DNA from: Methanosarcinaceae archaeon
Lineage (GTDB): Archaea > Halobacteriota > Methanosarcinia > Methanosarcinales > Methanosarcinaceae
Length of the DNA: 10,537 nt
Direction of reading: 5' to 3'
Assembly (NCBI GenBank): GCA_020793555.1
Contig: DQIO01000257.1
Coordinates: 1-10,537 of the forward strand
The notes beneath the pieces are model-generated. The model was given only the letters and a program-made list of their open reading frames with translations, did not search any database and was not told the DNA's origin. Position 1 is the stretch's first letter, and the number at the start of each line of letters is the position of its first letter. Positions 6,891-10,537 of the stretch are shown here, one piece after another. A program made the position numbers and the translations under genes.

Positions 6891-6935
6891 ACTCTCCCAC
6901 TGCGATCGAAAAGCAGCGCCTGCCCCAGCCAAACA
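6891..6935 (+). repeat. 45-bp direct repeat, copy 2
   Basis: Same orientation as copy 1 (5678-5722) with 42 of 45 positions identical. It is located 101 bp after the end of the toxin gene and runs directly into a decayed ABC-2 permease 3' end. Together the two copies bracket the whole toxin-antitoxin unit. Confidence 0.8.
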
Positions 6936-7063
6936 CTGGGGTAGAAAGCGCACGGGAGCTGTTTATGGCCGGAGTGCCTGTTAGCGGAATGATCGGGCTG
7001 GCGGTGGTGGCAGGGGTGATGCTGCTTATAGGGATGGTGCAGTGTAGGAGATAGAGGGTTTGA
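6932..7063 (+). pseudogene. Decayed 3' end of an ABC-2 permease gene
   Basis: From the CGG codon at 6953 the frame encodes RELFMAGVPVSGMIGLAV, then VAGVMLLIGMVQCRR. It aligns without gaps to the last 37 codons of the intact permease (4131-4241), with about 21 of 33 residues identical by eye. The intact gene's TGA stop aligns exactly with TGA at 7061-7063; one codon has become TAG at 7052-7054. The preceding codons (NTGVESA) still resemble the NPLTYGVDALR-like stretch of such permeases, so the source may be a paralogue rather than a fresh copy. Nothing of the rest of the gene is visible upstream, so this is a remnant. Confidence 0.75.
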
Positions 7064-7415
7064 CGGGAATACTTGCTGGTGGATATTTTTGTGACTTGTG
7101 GAATGTTTGATACAAATCGTTAACCCAAAACGCATTTATATTGGTCAATATTTATAAAAATTGAATGAATTGGTTCACAGGTATCCCTACAATATTTTTA
7201 ATAGTCTTAACACTAATTGTCAGTACTTCCGATTGCACATAGTTCCGATTGCATATAATTTCACAAAGTCACAAAATACTCGAAAATCTAAATCTAAATT
7301 TCACGAGAAAAAACAAGAGATATATTAAAATTTAGAGTGTCTATTTTTCAAGATACCTATTATCCAGCATTTTGTAATTTTCGAACAATTCCGGGTCGGA
7401 GCGTACCAATTACCC
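7064..7415. other. AT-rich gap without a gene
   Basis: No coding region is supported in these 352 bases. Visible structure: an inverted repeat ATATTG/CAATAT at 7138-7151, a 16-bp tandem repeat at 7227-7258, and a short AAATCT-type repeat around 7285-7300. The right end is the region downstream of the minus-strand DUF5591 gene and is A-rich on the plus strand. Confidence 0.55.
7227..7258. repeat. Two tandem 16-bp repeats
   Basis: TTCCGATTGCACATAG (7227-7242) is followed directly by TTCCGATTGCATATAA (7243-7258); the first 11 bases are identical. Only two units are present. Function unknown. Confidence 0.7.
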
Positions 7416-8099
7416 CTATAATATGTACCAATCGTTATCATTGACTGTCGCTTCATTATCCGCGCCAACATCACGTGTCGGATTTCCTGCTACCATGTTG
7501 ATGGCATCTGCAAAATCCTGCAAATAATTCTTTTGATTTAAACTGCCATAGATGAACTTTTTGTCCATCGTTATATTTTCAGATATTGATCCTTTCTTTG
7601 GTACGATATTAACATGGATATCCGTCATTTCAACTGCGTTTTCCATTGCAGTCCTGAAATCACCAATGCAGTATGCGATCCTGTGTTTGTAGTTATTGCG
7701 TGTTTTTTCCAGATAGCGCACCAACCGCTCGGTTTCCATTTTTATGAAATCACGTTTTATTTTTGGAACATCGCACCTGCCAAGCATGAATTTGTAGTCC
7801 ATAAAAGGATATTCGGTATCAAGTTCCCTTGGCGTTACGCCGCATGTACCAAAAACGACAATATGTACATTTTCAGGTTTCAGAGCACCGAAAATAACAC
7901 GGTCAAAAATACGATGAGATGGACTTTCATGGTAAGGTTTTTTCCTCGAACATGGGACAAAGATGCAAACATCTCGTACAGGTGCCTGATATTCGGTGAG
8001 TATCCACTCATTTGCACGTTTCATGTCTGGGTGATATATCAACTGTTCAGTGTCAAGAGGTTTATCTGAACGTTCGTTTTCCGGAATAATCATTGCCAC
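7416..8099 (-). CDS. Freestanding DUF5591 (archaeosine-synthase core-like) protein
   Basis: The sequence PCSRKKPYHESPSH (residues 49-62 from GTG) exactly fits the PC-x3-KPY-x2-S-x2-H pattern described for archaeosine synthase ArcS, and GVTPRELDTEYPF follows as in that domain. ArcS acts on preQ0 at position 15 of archaeal tRNA and normally also carries a TGT-like N-terminal domain and a C-terminal PUA domain. Neither is present in this 227-residue protein, so it is a single-domain relative. It may modify a 7-deazaguanine, or serve another role; that part is inference. Start: GTG at 8099 lies 27 nt from a TATA box; ATG at 8093, two codons later, is the alternative. A longer frame back to 8174 would read through the promoter. 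Cysteines are frequent (Cys45, 50, 86, 109, 144). Divergent to a TrmB-like regulator. Confidence 0.75.
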   Translation of the reverse strand: MAMIIPENERSDKPLDTEQLIYHPDMKRANEWILTEYQAPVRDVCIFVPCSRKKPYHESPSHRIFDRVIFGALKPENVHIVVFGTCGVTPRELDTEYPFMDYKFMLGRCDVPKIKRDFIKMETERLVRYLEKTRNNYKHRIAYCIGDFRTAMENAVEMTDIHVNIVPKKGSISENITMDKKFIYGSLNQKNYLQDFADAINMVAGNPTRDVGADNEATVNDNDWYIL

Positions 8100-8120
8100 G
8101 GAATGAGAAAACCAACAAAC

Positions 8121-8131
8121 TATATATATAA
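8121..8131 (-). promoter_or_regulatory. TATA box of the DUF5591 gene
   Basis: On the minus strand TATATATATAG is centred about 27 nt before GTG 8099 and 33 nt before ATG 8093. This indicates a leaderless or very short-leader transcript and excludes the longer frame starting at 8174. Confidence 0.6.
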
Positions 8132-8228
8132 CTAGCGACATGAATATTACGGTTTTGCATAAACTGCACAACACGTAACCGATTACAATTTGATTATTAT
8201 TAATTCATACCAAAACGAGTGATTTAAA

Positions 8229-8603
8229 ATGGCAAGTTCGATTCCTGAAATGCTAAGGGCAAATGTCAAATGTGACGATGTTGCAAAATGCATACTTGGG
8301 CTCAAGGCACTAGATATGGATTCATATAAAGCATTACTTACACATGGTTCAATGACCGCTGAAAATCTTGGTAAATTGTTGAACCGGGAACGAAGTACAG
8401 CATATCGTTCACTTCAAAACCTTATTTCGTGCGGTCTTGTGTATCGAGAAACAAGATCCATAGATGTGGGTGGATATTACTACGAGTATGTGGCTATCGA
8501 CCCTTGCGAGATGAAAACAATGATCCAGAAAAACATCGATGAATGGCATGAGAAAATGACCAAACTCGTTAAGAACATCGATGAAGATATAGTGACGGAT
8601 TAA
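8229..8603 (+). CDS. TrmB-like winged-helix transcriptional regulator
   Basis: The 124-residue protein has a winged helix-turn-helix: helices around 30-50 (DSYKALLTHG, MTAENLGKLL), a recognition helix near 54-67 (ERSTAYRSLQNL), and a wing at 70-90 with GGYYYEY. A helical, possibly dimer-forming tail follows at 92-120. The N-terminal DDVAKCILGLKALDMDSYKALL is typical of short archaeal TrmB-type regulators, which lack the sugar-binding C-terminal domain. Four cysteines (15, 21, 68, 93) are notable but no metal site is evident. The ATG is preceded at suitable distance by GAGTGAT, which matches the archaeal anti-16S sequence in part. It is transcribed away from the DUF5591 gene, with 129 bp between them, so it may regulate that gene and itself. 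Confidence 0.8.
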   Translation: MASSIPEMLRANVKCDDVAKCILGLKALDMDSYKALLTHGSMTAENLGKLLNRERSTAYRSLQNLISCGLVYRETRSIDVGGYYYEYVAIDPCEMKTMIQKNIDEWHEKMTKLVKNIDEDIVTD

Positions 8604-8636
8604 TTTGCATCACATTGTTCTTTTTTTGGACTGACT

Positions 8637-8668
8637 CTATATTAAGTGGGGTGCATCCACAAATATAG
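8637..8668 (+). terminator. Two-part stem-loop after the regulator gene
   Basis: CTATATT (8637-8643) pairs with AATATAG (8662-8668), and inside it GTGGG (8646-8650) pairs with TCCAC (8656-8660, one G-T pair) around GTGCA. It begins 33 nt after the regulator's stop. A run of eight T precedes it (8620-8627) and no long T-run follows, so it could be a 3' stabilising structure rather than a terminator. Confidence 0.4.
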
Positions 8669-9184
8669 AAAATTTGTATTTGTTTAGTTGCCAATTTTAA
8701 TAACGTATATTATCCTTGAATCTTGACTTTTTTTCATCATCTTGGACCATTCGGATTTTTACTGAAAACTTGATATATATTAAGTATTGAGGGACGTCTC
8801 TGAATTATCGTATTAATGTAATTCTTTACATAATAGGCCAACTACAATGTGTGCGTAAGTTCAACAGTTACCACTCAGCACAAACGTTATATACAATGCC
8901 GTACTCTTATGTATTGAAACAAGAAGGTGGAAGATCATACAATTTCTTCTATACCCCCTACCCAAAATGTGTGGTCCTCACTCTTTTTTGTATCATATAT
9001 CGAAAAAACGGTCTATTTTTTTTTCAATATTATCCTGTCAATGATAGGGTCTAACCAGAGACTTTATGAGTTGAAACGAACAGTTTCGATTTATGAAGTA
9101 TTCATCCGGCGCGAAAGCACCGCGTATTCCTTATTTTATAAGAAATCAACCGCCGAGTACACCCACATTCTACGGAGTTGAGTG

Positions 9185-9210
9185 CCTGCTACGCCCACAA
9201 GGCGTGCAGG
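9185..9210. repeat. GC-rich hairpin
   Basis: CCTGC (9185-9189) and ACGCC (9191-9195) pair with GGCGT (9201-9205) and GCAGG (9206-9210), giving ten base pairs with one bulged T and the loop CACAA. It lies in a GC-rich patch inside a very AT-rich region and is not near a gene end. Confidence 0.6.
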
Positions 9211-9336
9211 TCGCGGAGGGCGCAGAGTTTCAAATGTAAGATCCTCTACGTACTCAGTGCTCTTCGGTGAAATTTTTGTTCCATATTTACTAGACTAACT
9301 GGATTTTGGAACAGTGTCAGGTGGGGTATGGACCCT

Positions 9337-9358
9337 TATAATAAAAATTGATATTATA
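9337..9358 (-). terminator. AT inverted repeat downstream of the F420 reductase gene
   Basis: TATAATA (9337-9343) and TATTATA (9352-9358) are perfectly complementary around 8 nt. It lies about 63 nt past the reductase stop. On the minus strand the loop and following bases include a T-rich stretch, compatible with termination, but the AT stem is weak. Confidence 0.3.
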
Positions 9359-9420
9359 GAAAATATAATAAATTCCATTAAGCTAAATTACTCATCTGCG
9401 AAATTGTTAAACGACTGCAA

Positions 9421-10140
9421 CTACACGAATTTAATACCAAGATTCTTCATCTGATTCCGTGAAGCAATGTTTATCATAAGCGGTGTAAGTGACTCTACCA
9501 TGGCTGATGTTTCGATAGGTCCCACGTCAAGCGGTCGCAGGTTTGGTATACCGCGCACCAGATCGGATACGATACTTTTTGAGTGCATGCTATTTCCGCA
9601 TACACCTATATCGTAATCAAGTTCCATGTCAAGATTGGCCAGAGTGTTTGCCGGAACATTATGGAATGACGAAACAAGCTCTATACCCTCCGGTAAAAGC
9701 ATAGCGATCTCCTGTGCTGCACTTCCTGCCGGTGGGGTTGAATAACAAAAATAATTTGCATTATAATCTTCAGGGGAAACAGGGATTTTCAATGGTGATG
9801 AATCTTGATTGATATAACAGCGGTCCTTTGCCATTGGTACAACAACCGAGACGATGATCTGCTTATCAAGAATAGGATTGATCAATTCAATGATCGATGG
9901 GATGTTCTCATATCTAATGGCTAAAAGTACAACATCTGCGTTTTGTGCAGCTGTCTTGTTATCAGTACCTTCGATCCTGTTGTTGCTGCCATATTTTTTC
10001 AGGATCTCATTATATTCAGCAGCAGATGCTTTTGCCTTTTCGATATTACGGGAGCCGATGGTCAATTCGTGCTTATGGCTCAAGCGCAGGGCAAAGCCTT
10101 TTCCGATGTTACCAGTCCCTCCAAGTATAGCGATTTTCAT
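9421..10140 (-). CDS. npdG: NADPH-dependent F420 reductase (F420H2:NADP oxidoreductase)
   Basis: Transfers hydride between reduced coenzyme F420 and NADP+ in the cytosol, supplying NADPH for biosynthesis in methanogens. The N-terminal Rossmann motif GGTGNIGKG (7-15) and the following GSR (29-31), for the NADP 2'-phosphate, are intact. The C-terminal half has SFHNVPA (158-164), CGN (181-183), LRPLDVGP (201-208), ESLTPLMINI (216-225) and the terminal LGIKFV, matching archaeal Fno enzymes such as that of Archaeoglobus. At 239 residues it is somewhat longer than the roughly 210-230 usual; the extra residues seem to lie around 105-135 (DRCYINQDSSPLKIPVSPED), where the family is usually short. It could thus be a diverged paralogue. 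ATG 10140 has a TATA box about 28 nt upstream, suggesting a leaderless mRNA. Confidence 0.85.
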   Translation of the reverse strand: MKIAILGGTGNIGKGFALRLSHKHELTIGSRNIEKAKASAAEYNEILKKYGSNNRIEGTDNKTAAQNADVVLLAIRYENIPSIIELINPILDKQIIVSVVVPMAKDRCYINQDSSPLKIPVSPEDYNANYFCYSTPPAGSAAQEIAMLLPEGIELVSSFHNVPANTLANLDMELDYDIGVCGNSMHSKSIVSDLVRGIPNLRPLDVGPIETSAMVESLTPLMINIASRNQMKNLGIKFV

Positions 10141-10164
10141 GACGATATCATATTAATCTTAACA

Positions 10165-10172
10165 AATATATG
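10165..10172 (-). promoter_or_regulatory. TATA box of the F420 reductase gene
   Basis: On the minus strand CATATATT, centred near 10168, is 28 nt from the ATG at 10140. Just upstream (10173-10185) is a short inverted repeat, TGTC-GGTCA-GACA, which could be part of a regulator site. Confidence 0.5.
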
Positions 10173-10212
10173 TGTCGGTCAGACATGTGAAAATATAAGG
10201 GCGGTGAGGGGT

Positions 10213-10257
10213 TTGTGTGGGAAGTGCTGGTTGTGTGAATAGTAGTGATTTTGTGTG
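10213..10257. repeat. Three TTGTGTG direct repeats
   Basis: TTGTGTG occurs at 10213-10219, 10231-10237 and 10251-10257, each followed by a purine-rich stretch. The repeats are spaced 18 and 20 bp apart, about two helical turns. They lie between the reductase promoter and the inverted-repeat promoter of the last gene. Confidence 0.5.
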
Positions 10258-10264
10258 AAATTTG

Positions 10265-10368
10265 ATTCCATGTTCCTTTTGCATTAGTACAAAAATAAGC
10301 GAAATCTTTATATGACTCCGCACTAATAAAACATGTACTAACACAAAAGGAACACATTTCAATGGAAT
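10265..10368. promoter_or_regulatory. Promoter flanked by a 20-bp inverted repeat
   Basis: GTTCCTTTTG-CA-TTAGTACA (10272-10291) and TGTACTAA-CA-CAAAAGGAAC (10334-10353) are complementary except for the central CA pair. Outside them ATTCCAT (10265-10271) is complementary to ATGGAAT (10362-10368), which is the start codon and next bases of the last gene. The 42-nt spacer contains TTTATATG at 10307-10314, a TATA candidate readable in both directions. This suggests a dyad operator around the promoter, or a duplicated and inverted 5' leader. Confidence 0.65.
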
Positions 10369-10537
10369 TAATAAACATATCGGAAATACAAACAGGTCTC
10401 GTCCTTGTGAGGAAAAGGGCTGATGCTGAAGACCAGGATACACATAAGTATCGCATGCTAACCCTGAAAAGTTTTGAACCTCAGGGATGGATCAACGAGG
10501 GTGAGACTGATATGTTTTTCTCAAAAGAAAAACTCGA
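10362..10537 (+). CDS. Type I restriction specificity (HsdS)-like protein, 5' part
   Basis: Only 58 complete codons are in the window. The start MELINISEIQTGLVLVRKRA followed by HKYRMLTLKSFEPQGWI resembles short proteins annotated as restriction endonuclease subunit S, whose target-recognition domains begin with an 'IxTGLVxxRK' and 'YxxLTLKS' pattern. The recognition is from memory and the gene is incomplete, so a full HsdS or another DNA-binding protein remains possible. A TATA candidate at 10307-10314 would give a leader of about 27 nt carrying AAAAGGAAC. No methylase or restriction subunit is visible in this window; they would lie downstream. Confidence 0.5.
   Translation, partial: MELINISEIQTGLVLVRKRADAEDQDTHKYRMLTLKSFEPQGWINEGETDMFFSKEKL

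Larger units (their letters stand above)
8604..9420. other. Long AT-rich region without a convincing gene
   Basis: Short open frames here (for example from 8851 and 8927) have no recognisable domain, poor starts and low-complexity composition. What can be seen: a stem-loop at 8637-8668; a TATA-like TTGATATATATTAAG at 8770-8784 followed by the near-palindrome AGGGACGTCTCT (8790-8801); a run of nine T at 9016-9024; a GC-rich hairpin at 9185-9210 inside a GC-rich patch (9181-9230); and an AT inverted repeat at 9337-9358. A small RNA between about 8808 and 9024 is possible but unproven. Confidence 0.55.

Noticed and set aside
8100..8174. Longer N-terminus for the DUF5591 protein with an apparent membrane helix
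   Set aside because: The added codons read through the TATA box; the hydrophobic stretch is an artefact of AT-rich promoter DNA.
8236..8245. tRNA T-arm-like GTTCGATTCC
   Set aside because: It lies in the first codons of the TrmB-like gene; no acceptor stem, anticodon arm or D-arm can be built around it.
8913..9080. CRISPR-like TTGAAAC at two places
   Set aside because: The heptamer occurs twice about 150 bp apart without a longer repeat, regular spacing or spacers.
8851..9181. Two open frames of 67 and 84 codons
   Set aside because: Overlapping frames in different phases, low-complexity Phe/Tyr/Ile composition, no domain and no convincing ribosome-binding site.

Overview
The window looks like chromosomal DNA of a methanogenic or related euryarchaeon, most probably of the Methanosarcinales type. 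Several things point this way: an F420-dependent NADP reductase, a protein with the archaeosine-synthase (DUF5591) signature, a TrmB-type small regulator, TATA boxes 27-28 nt before start codons, and GTG starts with ATGA/GTGA gene overlaps. The order is inferred from gene content, not from a marker gene.

Bases 1-4241 are transport genes on the plus strand. First come the 3' part of a FecCD/BtuC-type permease and its ATPase (iron-siderophore or cobalamin import). Next, with its own promoter, is a Gate-domain (nucleoside-recognition) membrane protein with a histidine-rich loop. Last is a two-gene ABC-2 exporter (ATPase plus permease, overlapping by 4 nt). A hairpin plus T-run lies beyond the exporter. 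Bases 4578-5621 hold an AT-rich gene for a membrane-anchored transglutaminase-like protein with an intact Cys-His-Asp triad.

Bases 5640-7063 are a rearranged accessory patch. A ParE/RelE-type toxin-antitoxin pair sits between two direct copies of a 45-bp repeat (42/45 identical). The second copy abuts a decayed 3' end of an ABC-2 permease that aligns without gaps to the end of the intact permease gene at 3519-4241. The antitoxin is intact. The toxin is split by a ~427-bp element with imperfect terminal inverted repeats and a CTAG target duplication; removing the element with one CTAG restores an uninterrupted 98-residue toxin frame. This is the best-supported unusual observation in the window.

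Bases 7064-10140 are AT-rich and sparsely coding. A minus-strand, freestanding DUF5591 (ArcS-core-like) protein is divergent from a TrmB-like regulator. About 800 bp without a convincing gene follows, holding several hairpins and a possible small-RNA unit. A minus-strand NADPH-dependent F420 reductase comes next. The window ends in the first 58 codons of a protein resembling the specificity subunit of type I restriction systems. Its promoter lies between the arms of a 20-bp inverted repeat (18/20 paired), and one outer arm of that symmetry includes the start codon.
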